Of a DNA stretch of 9,865 nt, positions 1-5,221 are shown one piece after another. Positions within the stretch are counted from its first letter, which is position 1. Every line of letters begins with the position of its first letter. Below the pieces are notes generated by a model. That model worked only from the letters and a program-made list of their open reading frames with translations, did no database searches and had not been told where the DNA came from. A program made the translations under genes and the position numbers. Origin of the DNA: Stutzerimonas stutzeri RCH2 (GTDB lineage Bacteria; Pseudomonadota; Gammaproteobacteria; Pseudomonadales; Pseudomonadaceae). The stretch lies in NCBI RefSeq assembly GCF_000327065.1, contig NC_019938.1:1-9865 (forward strand), written 5' to 3'.

Positions 1-102
1 ACTGGATTAGTCGGCGAGTGCCAGGGCCAAAACCCCGACAGCCTGCGCGCCTTTCATTGGTTGGGCGGTGGCAGGCATACCCAACACCAGCGGAGAGAAT
101 CA

Positions 103-300
103 GTGTCGATTGCCTATGGTCGCCCAACGCAAGAACCTGTCCCGTTTCCTAGAGAACTCGCTGTCTTGATCGTGAAGAAGGCGTGTCGAATGGCAGAGAA
201 GTTCGAAAACGAGTGCATCGACACAATGCAGCGTGATGCCCGACGCGCCCTGCAGCGTGGCACCGATCCTGCCGCCATCGTTCAGCAGCTCGGCCTCTGA
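103..300 (+). CDS. Hypothetical protein, 65 aa
   Basis: I do not recognise this small protein. I chose the GTG at 103 because a GGAGAGA-like ribosome binding site lies at about 92-98. The frame is also open leftward to base 1 with no stop, so it could instead be the end of a longer gene that starts outside the window. The product is mostly helical in character, with a hydrophobic stretch (LAVLIV, about residues 19-24) and then a charged segment rich in Arg, Lys, Glu and Asp. No membrane segment or known motif is visible. It converges on the leftward gene that ends at 318, with only 17 bases between them. It is real only if the GTG start is used, so confidence is moderate. Confidence 0.45.
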   Translation: MSIAYGRPTQEPVPFPRELAVLIVKKACRMAEKFENECIDTMQRDARRALQRGTDPAAIVQQLGL

Positions 301-317
301 AAAACAATCACCGGAAA

Positions 318-554
318 TCAAACGGCGCGGCGGTAAACCCACTTCAAAAACAGGTCATGCAACGCGCCAATCGCCAAGAAGTACAGGAACCCAGCGGCGT
401 ATAGGCCTGCATCGATCCACCAGCGCAGATCCCGGCTGCTGATTTCCCCAGCCAGGATATGGACTGCGTAAAGGACCGCCGCCCCGACCAGCCAGGCAGC
501 AATAGCCAACGCCCATGCCTTCCTGTTCAGCGCCTCGTCTAATTCCTTGTTCAT
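318..554 (-). CDS. Small two-helix membrane protein, 78 aa
   Basis: This is the only convincing leftward gene in the window. The ATG at 554-552 is preceded on the minus strand by GGAGGGG about six bases upstream, a very good ribosome binding site. The protein has a charged N terminus (MNKELDEALNRK), a hydrophobic helix at about residues 14-36, a polar loop containing SSRDLRWW, a second hydrophobic helix at about 47-69, and a basic C-terminal tail (KWVYRR). That is a hairpin-type inner-membrane protein with both ends probably cytoplasmic. No signal peptide or family motif is visible, so its function is unknown. It diverges from the recombinase gene and shares the 555-712 intergenic region. Small membrane proteins in this setting could act in superinfection exclusion or lysis control, but that is speculation. 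Confidence 0.6.
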   Translation of the reverse strand: MNKELDEALNRKAWALAIAAWLVGAAVLYAVHILAGEISSRDLRWWIDAGLYAAGFLYFLAIGALHDLFLKWVYRRAV

Positions 555-646
555 CGCATCCCCTCCGTGGTGGCAACTGCCCTGTTACTTTCAAGCATAG
601 CTGAGCTAATACGGGCAAATACGAGCAGAAAGGCCTTTATTTCCTT

Positions 647-690
647 TTGTGATACGTCTAAAGTGCAACGATATTAAGTGAGCACCTTAA
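647..690 (+). promoter_or_regulatory. Candidate recombinase promoter with inverted repeat
   Basis: TTGTGA at 647-652 and GATATT at 670-675 are separated by 17 bases, each matching four of six consensus positions. They lie just upstream of the recombinase start. An imperfect inverted repeat, TTAAGTG (674-680) against CACCTTAA (683-690), sits immediately downstream of the -10 and could bind a repressor or the recombinase itself. The short motifs AGTGCAAC (662-669) and AATGCAAC (690-697) flank the dyad as near-direct repeats. Confidence 0.35.
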
Positions 691-712
691 ATGCAACACA
701 GGGAGACCAGCC

Positions 713-1357
713 ATGTTCGTCCGCGCCTACCTTCGCGCCTCAACCAGTGAGCAGGACGCCAGCCGCGCCCGTGACGCGCTGGAGCAATTCGCCGCCAACC
801 ACGGTCAGCACATCGCGTGCGAGTACCTGGAGAACGAGAGCGGTGCCAAGGCCGACCGCCCCGAGCTGCTGCGCCTACTGAAGGACGCCAAGAAGGGCGA
901 CGTGCTCCTGGTCGAATCGATCGATCGCCTATCCCGCCTGCCGGCCGAGGACTGGCAGAAGCTGAAAACCGCTATCGACTCCAAGGGGCTGCGCATCGTC
1001 GCGCTCGATCTGCCGACCAGCCACCAGGGCATCGCCGACACGAAGGGCGACGAGTTCACCGGCCGGATGCTGGCCGCTATCAACTCAATGTTGGTGGACA
1101 TGATGGCCGCCATCGCCCGCAAGGACTACGAGCAGCGTCGGGAGCGCCAGGCGCAAGGCATCAAGAAGGCGAAGGAGGAAGGCCGCTATAAGGGGCGTCC
1201 AGTCAACCAGGAGCTGCATAAAAAGATCCGCGAGCTACTGGCCGCCAACTTTGGGATTCGGAAGATTGCCAGCCCCAATTGGGCCGATTGCTCAACGACT
1301 ACCGTGCTCAAGATCCGTGACCAGATGATCGAGGAGGGGCTGCTGCCGGCGCGCTGA
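713..1357 (+). CDS. Small serine recombinase (resolvase/invertase family)
   Basis: A site-specific DNA recombinase of the small serine recombinase family, which cuts and rejoins DNA through a 5'-phosphoserine link. The N-terminal catalytic domain shows AYLRAST with the expected nucleophile at Ser10, in the same place as in gamma-delta resolvase, and IDRLSR with the conserved arginines at 72 and 75. A long helix runs from about 115 to 145, KGRP at 160-163 forms the linker, and the C terminus (about 165-205) is a helix-turn-helix. At 214 aa it is slightly longer than a typical resolvase and lacks the extension of large serine integrases. The ATG at 713 follows GGGAG at 701-705. In a plasmid-like or phage-plasmid element it would resolve multimers; inversion or transposon resolution are alternatives. 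No Tn3-type transposase is in the window. Confidence 0.95.
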   Translation: MFVRAYLRASTSEQDASRARDALEQFAANHGQHIACEYLENESGAKADRPELLRLLKDAKKGDVLLVESIDRLSRLPAEDWQKLKTAIDSKGLRIVALDLPTSHQGIADTKGDEFTGRMLAAINSMLVDMMAAIARKDYEQRRERQAQGIKKAKEEGRYKGRPVNQELHKKIRELLAANFGIRKIASPNWADCSTTTVLKIRDQMIEEGLLPAR

Positions 1358-1385
1358 TTAGCTCCTTAGCGTGAAGGATCTAATC
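1356..1385 (+). repeat. Stem-loop over the recombinase stop codon
   Basis: GATTAGCTCCT (1356-1366) pairs with AGGATCTAATC (1375-1385) at 10 of 11 positions around an 8-base loop. It begins inside the recombinase stop codon. There is no following T run, so it is not a standard terminator. It could be an mRNA 3' stabiliser, a weak terminator or part of a recombination site. Confidence 0.45.
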
Positions 1386-1394
1386 GGCCGGGTT

Positions 1395-1422
1395 ACTTCC
1401 CCAAATCATTGTTTAGGGAAGT
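1395..1422. repeat. Inverted repeat between recombinase and HTH gene
   Basis: ACTTCCC (1395-1401) and GGGAAGT (1416-1422) are perfect inverted copies separated by 14 bases. The repeat lies 18 bases upstream of the GTG start of the HTH gene, a good position for an operator used by that protein. No terminator T run follows. Confidence 0.45.
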
Positions 1423-1439
1423 GATCGAGGCGCGCTAGA

Positions 1440-1892
1440 GTGTCGGGCAACCGACAACCCTACCCGGCAGCGCCCGACATGCCCGCATTCACCCTCGGAA
1501 GACTCGCCAAGCTCTACGGAATGCACCGCTCGACCGTCTATGAGGCCGTCGAGAAAGGCCGCGTATCTGCTGGGCTGGATGGGAAAGGGCAGAAGGTAAT
1601 AGACCTGTCAGAAGCGATCCGCGTATGGGGCGAGCCACCGACAGACCCGACAGCAAAACCAGACACCCGACAGCCGGCGCCAGTGGCTGACCCGACACAC
1701 CCGACAGACGCCCTGCAGCCGCTCCTGGAGGAACTGCGCCTGCTGCGTGAGGAATTGGCGGGGCTGCGTGCTGAGCTGCGATTGATCGAGCACAAGCCGG
1801 CTACGCCACCAGTGATGGAGAAGGGGGGCGAGCAACCCCCGTCCGGTCCAGTGGGGTCGTTTGCTGACCTTCTGAAAACACTGGATGGGTAG
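1440..1892 (+). CDS. HTH DNA-binding protein with coiled-coil C terminus
   Basis: A 150-residue probable DNA-binding protein. Residues 17-43 (FTLGRLAKLYGMHRSTVYEA) form a helix-turn-helix of the kind seen in AlpA/excisionase-like and plasmid replication accessory proteins, followed by a short wing ending near VIDLSEAIRVWG (54-64). A linker at about 66-90 is rich in Pro, Thr and Asp, and a leucine-rich coiled coil at about 92-117 (LQPLLEELRLLREELAGLRA) suggests a dimer. The GTG at 1440 is preferred because GAGG lies at 1427-1430; the internal ATG at 1479 has no good ribosome binding site. The gene carries several CCCGACA motifs in its linker, also found as a 19-bp match at 6177-6195. The architecture suggests a replication, partition or regulatory role, but the exact function is unknown. 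Confidence 0.82.
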   Translation: MSGNRQPYPAAPDMPAFTLGRLAKLYGMHRSTVYEAVEKGRVSAGLDGKGQKVIDLSEAIRVWGEPPTDPTAKPDTRQPAPVADPTHPTDALQPLLEELRLLREELAGLRAELRLIEHKPATPPVMEKGGEQPPSGPVGSFADLLKTLDG

Positions 1893-1906
1893 ACAGAGAT
1901 AATTGG

Positions 1907-1935
1907 TTGAGTGCCGTTTCGGCGGCGAGTAACAT
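1907..1935 (+). promoter_or_regulatory. Candidate promoter for the alpA-primase operon
   Basis: TTGAGT at 1907-1912 and TAACAT at 1930-1935 are 17 bases apart, each matching four of six consensus positions. The site lies just after the HTH gene and before the structured leader. A perfect inverted repeat, TTTTCTG (1945-1951) and CAGAAAA (1956-1962), lies about ten bases downstream, where a repressor could act. Confidence 0.35.
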
Positions 1936-1965
1936 TGCGGTAGTTTTTCTGATTCCAGAAAAGCA

Positions 1966-2019
1966 AAACCCCCCAACGAGGACCAGTCGAAGGAGGGTTT
2001 AAGAACCCGAAGGTTCGAC
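1966..2019 (+). other. Structured leader with two competing hairpins
   Basis: AAACCCCCC (1966-1974) can pair with GGAGGGTTT (1992-2000), with one mismatch. Alternatively GTCGAA (1986-1991) pairs with TTCGAC (2014-2019), enclosing a GGGTT (1995-1999) / AACCC (2004-2008) stem with a TAAG loop. Both folds use bases 1995-1999, so they cannot form together. This could be an attenuator or binding-protein site in the 5' leader of the replication operon. It could also be chance, since no terminator T run follows either fold. Confidence 0.35.
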
Positions 2020-2038
2020 GGAGTTACAAGAGGAAAGC

Positions 2039-2194
2039 TTGCACACCGGATTTCACTTTTTGCGTTTGCGACGCGCTTATGGCTTTAGCCTTAAGCTAAG
2101 TGAATTATCAGTACAGGTGATCCTTTGCGTCAATGCATTTATGCATAGCGCGCATACCCCCGCCGGCCTTCACCGCACAGGAAAGATGCGATGA
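2039..2194 (+). CDS. Possible leader ORF upstream of alpA, 51 aa
   Basis: A TTG at 2039 follows AAGAGGAAA (2029-2036) and opens a frame of 51 codons. Its TGA at 2192-2194 overlaps the ATG of the AlpA-like gene as ATGA, the arrangement expected for translational coupling. The predicted product begins MHTGFHFLRLRRAYGF and has no recognised motif. Against it, the reading frame crosses what looks like regulatory DNA, including the dyad at 2085-2099 and a pair of ATGCAT palindromes. I give it low confidence. Confidence 0.22.
   Translation: MHTGFHFLRLRRAYGFSLKLSELSVQVILCVNAFMHSAHTPAGLHRTGKMR
2085..2146. promoter_or_regulatory. Operator-like dyads upstream of alpA
   Basis: TTAGC (2085-2089) and GCTAA (2095-2099) are perfect inverted copies around CTTAA. 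Further on, two ATGCAT palindromes (2133-2138 and 2141-2146) are separated by TT. They lie 45-105 bases upstream of the AlpA-like start and are possible binding sites for AlpA itself or for the upstream HTH protein. The rest of 1893-2190 shows nothing else I can name. Confidence 0.35.
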
Positions 2195-2370
2195 AGATCG
2201 AGACACACCGCCATTCAGGCAAGCAAACCGCCGCAGATCTCGGTATCTCCGAGGCAACCCTCTGCCGCTGGGCCAAAGACCCCCGCTTCCCTCAGCCGCT
2301 GCGCATTACGCGACGAGTGGTTCGCTACGACCTGGAAGCGATCAAACGCCACCTGTCCGGGGAGGCGTGA
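2191..2370 (+). CDS. AlpA-like transcriptional regulator, 59 aa
   Basis: A small DNA-binding protein of the AlpA / MerR-like excisionase superfamily. The sequence TAADLGISEATLCRWAKD (about residues 13-30) is the helix-turn-helix, and FPQPLRI then RVVRYDLEAIKRHL (33-55) is the characteristic AlpA wing and C-terminal helix. AGGAAAG at 2179-2185 serves the ATG. The stop lies three bases before the primase gene, so the two are almost certainly co-transcribed. In prophages and satellites AlpA-like proteins activate excision or replication genes, and the position next to the primase-helicase fits that role. The length is normal for the family. Confidence 0.88.
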   Translation: MKIETHRHSGKQTAADLGISEATLCRWAKDPRFPQPLRITRRVVRYDLEAIKRHLSGEA

Positions 2371-2373
2371 TCT

Positions 2374-4080
2374 ATGACCGTCCATATTCAAAGGCCCTCA
2401 ATCGGCCTGGCGATGCCTGCTGCCCTGTCGAAAATCAGCCCCATTGAACACTTCAAGTCTCTGCCAAAGGCACGCAAAGGGTCTGGTGAGTGGTGGGCTG
2501 CCTGCTGCCCGGCGCATGAGGACAAAAGCCCTAGCCTCGGTTTCACAGAACACAGTAACGGCGACATCGGCTTTGTCTGCCGCGCTGGCTGCGACAAGGA
2601 AAGCATTCTAGGGGCGATGGGCCTAACCTGGTCGGATGTGTTTGCCGATGGCATGACCTTGACCGCTCGCGTCCAGTACCACCGCAAGAACCTGGAGAGC
2701 GAGCGGCGAAACCTGGACGTCCTTGTGAGCATTGCCGAGGCCAACCCGGCCGACGTGCTGGAGTCTGAAATCCCATTGGTGGCGAAGTCTCAGGCGCGTT
2801 TAGAGGCGATTGCCGCCGAGCTCAAAGAGATTGAGCGCGCCCACCTGGATATGCCGCTGGAGTCTCCGCAGGCCATCTATCACCCGAGCCAAATCGTCTG
2901 GAGGCAGGACAAGGAAACCGGCGAGCTGTCATTCGTCCGGGCGCAGGGAACCGCCGAGAACCTGTCGCGCATGGTGAGCGCCTACGGGGTTCGCATCCGC
3001 TACAACGAGCTGTCGCGCGACGTAGAGATCAGCGTGAACGGGAAGCGCCCGACCGGCGACCTAGCGCGCAACGTGTCGCTGTCGCTGATCGAGGACTTGT
3101 GCAGGATCAACAGCTACCCGTACACCCAAGCTGGAAGCCACCTAGATCGTCTGGCAGCTCAGGACGCCTACAACCCGGCGCTGGATTGGGTTCGCTCGCG
3201 CAGATGGGATGGAGGCGAGCACGTCCGGGCGCTGTTCGAGTGCCTGACGCTGGCCGACGAGAGCAAGACGGCGATCAGCTGGACGCTGTTCCGGAAGTGG
3301 TTCCTAGGCGCCGCGGCGATCCTGAGCGGGCACGCCAACAAGTTCGAGCATGTGCTGATCCTGGTAGACCCGCTGGGCGGCCTGGGCAAGACGCGGTTCT
3401 TCAACAGCCTGTGCCCGAAGGAGTTCCAGGCGGACGGCGTGACGCTTAATCCGGACGACAAAGACTCGGTTCTTCTGGCCGTGAGCAAGTGGCTGGTGGA
3501 GCTTGGCGAGATCGGGGCGACCTTCAAGAAATCCGACATTGAGAGCCTGAAGGCGTTCCTGAGCCGCGAGACGGACGAGATCCGTCCGGCCTACGCACGA
3601 GCCGCCAACCAGTACCAGCGGCGCACCGCGTTCTTCGGTAGCGTGAACAACGTGCAGTTCCTCATGGATGACACCAACAACCGCCGGTTCTGGCCGATCC
3701 AAGTTGCTGCTGTCGAGTACCAGCACACCGTCAACGTTCAACAGGCGTGGGCGGAAGCCCTGTCACTGGTCGAGGCCGGCGAGACGTGGCATCTCAACCC
3801 GGAAGAGAACCGCGCCATTGCCGAGCACAACGACGCATTCCGCAGCAAGGATGCCGTCGAGGAGCTGATCCTTTCCAGCTACGACCCGGAAGACTTACGT
3901 GACCGCTGGCTATCCGCTACCGATGTGCTGCGCGAACTAGGGTTCGACAAGCCCGCTCGAAGTGATTCGCTCAAGGCCGGCGCGCTACTCCGGAAGCTGT
4001 ACAAGCACCGGATGCTGCGCGGGACAACCGTCTACCTGCTGCCAGATCCGATAATGGAGGCCCGGAAAAGGATCTACTAA
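2374..4080 (+). CDS. Primase-helicase with CHC2-type zinc finger and VapE domain
   Basis: A 568-residue replication protein. The N terminus has a CHC2-type zinc finger: Cys45-Pro-Ala-His48-Glu-Asp, then Cys69 and Cys73 in CRAGC. A charged, partly coiled region spans about 97-160. The C-terminal half is a virulence-associated-E (VapE) type superfamily 3-like ATPase: a P-loop at 333-340 (PLGGLGKT), WLVELGEI at 373-380 as the acidic Walker B region, SRETDEIRPAYAR at 397-409, FFGSVNN at 420-426 and DDTNNRRFWPI at 432-442. The expected first glycine of the P-loop is Pro333. GGAGG at 2360-2364 precedes the ATG. Such proteins initiate replication of prophages and satellites, and the repeats just downstream are the likely origin. 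No clear TOPRIM or AEP primase active site is obvious, so priming activity is inferred. Confidence 0.92.
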   Translation: MTVHIQRPSIGLAMPAALSKISPIEHFKSLPKARKGSGEWWAACCPAHEDKSPSLGFTEHSNGDIGFVCRAGCDKESILGAMGLTWSDVFADGMTLTARVQYHRKNLESERRNLDVLVSIAEANPADVLESEIPLVAKSQARLEAIAAELKEIERAHLDMPLESPQAIYHPSQIVWRQDKETGELSFVRAQGTAENLSRMVSAYGVRIRYNELSRDVEISVNGKRPTGDLARNVSLSLIEDLCRINSYPYTQAGSHLDRLAAQDAYNPALDWVRSRRWDGGEHVRALFECLTLADESKTAISWTLFRKWFLGAAAILSGHANKFEHVLILVDPLGGLGKTRFFNSLCPKEFQADGVTLNPDDKDSVLLAVSKWLVELGEIGATFKKSDIESLKAFLSRETDEIRPAYARAANQYQRRTAFFGSVNNVQFLMDDTNNRRFWPIQVAAVEYQHTVNVQQAWAEALSLVEAGETWHLNPEENRAIAEHNDAFRSKDAVEELILSSYDPEDLRDRWLSATDVLRELGFDKPARSDSLKAGALLRKLYKHRMLRGTTVYLLPDPIMEARKRIY

Positions 4081-4094
4081 GTACTGATCTACGA

Positions 4095-4120
4095 CCCCGC
4101 CTACGGAGCGGGGTTTTTTT
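4095..4120 (+). terminator. Rho-independent terminator after the primase-helicase
   Basis: CCCCGC (4095-4100) pairs with GCGGGG (4108-4113) around a 7-base loop and is followed at once by seven T residues (4114-4120). It begins 15 bases after the primase-helicase stop and closes that operon. Confidence 0.92.
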
Positions 4121-4187
4121 CGCCTGGGCGTGGTGGGATGTGGTCAATGTGGTGGGATCGTGGTGGCTTCTTTTTGAGATCCCACCA

Positions 4188-4222
4188 TGGCTGAAACCCG
4201 CGTGGCACTAGGGCTGTAGGCG
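4188..4222 (+). repeat. 35-bp perfect direct repeat, copy 1
   Basis: The 35 bases beginning TGGCTGAAACCCG and ending GCTGTAGGCG are identical to 4351-4385. This copy is preceded by ATCCCACCA and followed two bases later by GTGGTGGGAT, so it sits in the loop of an inverted pair of iterons. Confidence 0.95.
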
Positions 4223-4242
4223 ATGTGGTGGGATGTGGTGGG

Positions 4243-4283
4243 ATCTTTATAGAAGTAAATCTGTATGGGTATTGCTGTATAGG
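4243..4283. other. AT-rich segment between iteron clusters
   Basis: Bases 4243-4283 (ATCTTTATAGAAGTAAATCT and onward) are clearly richer in A and T than the surroundings and contain no iteron. The segment is a plausible DNA unwinding element if the region is an origin. It is short and was judged by eye. Confidence 0.35.
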
Positions 4284-4350
4284 AGTCGAGCGCCGCCGAT
4301 TACACACCGTTTTCCCCTAACTGAAACATACCACCACATCCCACCACTTT

Positions 4351-4385
4351 TGGCTGAAACCCGCGTGGCACTAGGGCTGTAGGCG
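4351..4385 (+). repeat. 35-bp perfect direct repeat, copy 2
   Basis: Identical over all 35 bases to 4188-4222, offset by 163 bases. It too has ATCCCACCA to its left and TGGTGGGAT directly to its right, so the whole repeat-plus-iteron cassette is duplicated. Confidence 0.95.
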
Positions 4386-4507
4386 TGGTGGGATCTAGTG
4401 GTGACATCCCACCATCCCACCACTACGCCAGATTCGTGACCGATACCCGCCACCAGTTCGCCAGATTTCAACCAGGAGCGCGCCAAGGTGTGCGCCGATG
4501 GCGGAAA

Positions 4508-4564
4508 CCCCGTTTCGGGGTAGTGGGTAACTCCCCCCAATGGGGGATGTGCTCAAAAGTGAGC
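4508..4564 (+). repeat. Three consecutive hairpins
   Basis: CCCCG-TTT-CGGGG (4508-4520), CCCCC-CAAT-GGGGG (about 4533-4546) and GCTCA-AAAG-TGAGC (4551-4564) follow one another within 57 bases. None has a proper T tract, so they do not look like terminators. Next to a likely origin they could form a single-strand initiation or primase recognition site. They could also lie in an untranslated RNA. Confidence 0.45.
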
Positions 4565-4573
4565 CGATCCCTA

Positions 4574-4629
4574 TTGACCCGTGTTCTACCGTGTTCTATT
4601 GTGTGTCACACCAGAACACAGAGGAACAC
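4574..4629 (+). promoter_or_regulatory. Promoter and nested operator of the RHH gene
   Basis: TTGACC (4574-4579) and TATTGT (4597-4602) are 17 bases apart, a good sigma-70 promoter. It is embedded in a symmetric array centred on 4605: GTGTTCT at 4581 and 4591 on the left, AGAACAC at 4613 and GGAACAC at 4623 on the right, and TGTG/CACA in the middle. Half-sites on each side are 10 bases apart, about one helical turn, as expected for cooperative binding by ribbon-helix-helix dimers. This points to autorepression by the next gene. Confidence 0.62.
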
Positions 4630-4634
4630 ACCAT

Positions 4635-4802
4635 ATGCCCCACCTGACGCTCCGACTACCTGACGAAACCCTGAAACAAGTGGATGAGCTGCGCGAGATG
4701 CTGGAGAAGCAGAACGGCATTCCTGTTAACCGAGCTGATGCGCTGCGAATGCTGATCGCCAAGGGGATCGAGCAGCGACTGAAAGAGGACGCCAAGAAAT
4801 GA
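4635..4802 (+). CDS. Ribbon-helix-helix DNA-binding protein, 55 aa
   Basis: A small ribbon-helix-helix (CopG/Arc type) regulator. The N-terminal strand HLTLRLPDET (residues 3-12) is the DNA-contacting ribbon, helix 1 is about 13-26, the turn carries NGIPVNRADAL, and helix 2 follows to about residue 48 with a basic tail. The ATG at 4635 is chosen because AGAGGAA lies at 4620-4626; the frame is open further upstream but that part is the operator. The four-base ATGA overlap with the next gene shows tight coupling. The protein probably binds the nested GTGTTCT/AGAACAC array in its own promoter. It could be an antitoxin-like, copy-control or general operon repressor; no toxin is recognisable next to it. 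Confidence 0.85.
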   Translation: MPHLTLRLPDETLKQVDELREMLEKQNGIPVNRADALRMLIAKGIEQRLKEDAKK

Positions 4803-5005
4803 GCGCATTCGACAAGCTCAACGACGCGATGGCCGAAGTTCATCAAACCGGCTGGGTAGAGTTCCAATGGCCGCTGTATGAGCCGAAGCTGCGCGTCACC
4901 TTGGAGAAGAACGCAAACATCGTTTTCATTTGGCTGGGGATGGACGGCAAGGGCCGTGATATCGGAGCCAGCGAGCTGCTGAAACTGATGGAATCTTTCG
5001 AGTAA
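4799..5005 (+). CDS. Hypothetical protein, 68 aa
   Basis: I do not recognise this gene. Its ATG overlaps the stop of the ribbon-helix-helix gene, and AGAGGA at 4784-4789 serves as ribosome binding site. The protein has a helical start (FDKLNDAMAEVHQTG), alternating hydrophobic strands (WVEFQWPLY, LRVTLEKNANIVFIWLGMD) and a C-terminal helix ending SELLKLMESFE, so it is probably a small folded alpha/beta protein. It has no signal peptide or membrane helix. A toxin partner for the preceding regulator was considered, but no toxin active-site motif is visible. Confidence 0.75.
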   Translation: MSAFDKLNDAMAEVHQTGWVEFQWPLYEPKLRVTLEKNANIVFIWLGMDGKGRDIGASELLKLMESFE

Positions 5006-5077
5006 GAGAAGGCGCTGACCCGGTGCTACCAACACCAGGCCAGCTACACACCGGCAACCACTGAGAGGCACGCCGAT

Positions 5078-5221
5078 ATGCAACGCAAGAATATCACCGT
5101 TCGACTGTTCAACCTGGCCGGGGAAGTCCTGGGCAGCCTCACATTGCCGGCATCGTTCCGGCTGGCCGATCTGGCCGCGCTGAAGACCTTGGGCACCGCC
5201 CGCGTGGAGGTTCTGAGCTGA
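5078..5221 (+). CDS. Hypothetical protein, 47 aa
   Basis: A short gene with GAGAGGC (5063-5069) eight bases before its ATG. The product starts MQRKNITVRLFNLAGEVLGS and ends ARVEVLS. It looks like a small beta-rich domain followed by a helix (FRLADLAALKTLG). It is in the same operon as the ribbon-helix-helix gene. No family is recognised, and function is unknown. Confidence 0.6.
   Translation: MQRKNITVRLFNLAGEVLGSLTLPASFRLADLAALKTLGTARVEVLS

Larger units (their letters stand above)
4130..4423. other. Candidate replication origin with iterons
   Basis: The motif GTGGTGGGAT and its reverse complement recur about ten times. Forward copies start at 4130, 4149, 4225, 4235 (a head-to-tail pair with 10-base spacing) and 4385. 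Reverse copies lie at 4179-4188, 4338-4347, 4406-4415 and 4414-4423, some with a one-base change, and partial copies occur near 4160 and 4331. They form two clusters on either side of an AT-rich stretch. Iterons flanking an AT-rich segment directly 3' of a primase-helicase gene is the layout described for staphylococcal pathogenicity island origins. No gene is convincing here. A purely regulatory role remains possible. Confidence 0.6.

Noticed and set aside
713..1357. Recombinase as a transposon (Tn3-type) resolvase.
   Set aside because: No transposase or terminal inverted repeats are visible in the window, and the neighbours are replication and phage genes.
1538..1976. Long minus-strand ORFs opposite the HTH gene.
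   Set aside because: They are Ser/Arg/Cys-rich shadows of the GC-rich coding strand without ribosome binding sites; the plus frame has a clear helix-turn-helix and coiled coil.
2012..2018. GGTTCGA resembling a tRNA T-loop.
   Set aside because: There is no matching T stem, anticodon arm or acceptor stem; the bases fit the leader hairpin instead.
2133..2447. A 104-codon + strand ORF overlapping alpA.
   Set aside because: It is a shadow of the AlpA-like gene and the start of the primase-helicase gene, which have clear family motifs and ribosome binding sites.
4130..4423. Possible CRISPR array, because of repeated units.
   Set aside because: Repeats are only 10 bases long, occur in both orientations and have no regular spacers; the 35-bp repeat has only two copies, and no cas gene is near.
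4247..4540. A 97-codon minus-strand ORF across the iterons.
   Set aside because: It merely translates the repeats (WWDV, GGMWW) and has no good ribosome binding site; it is best explained by the iterons and hairpins.
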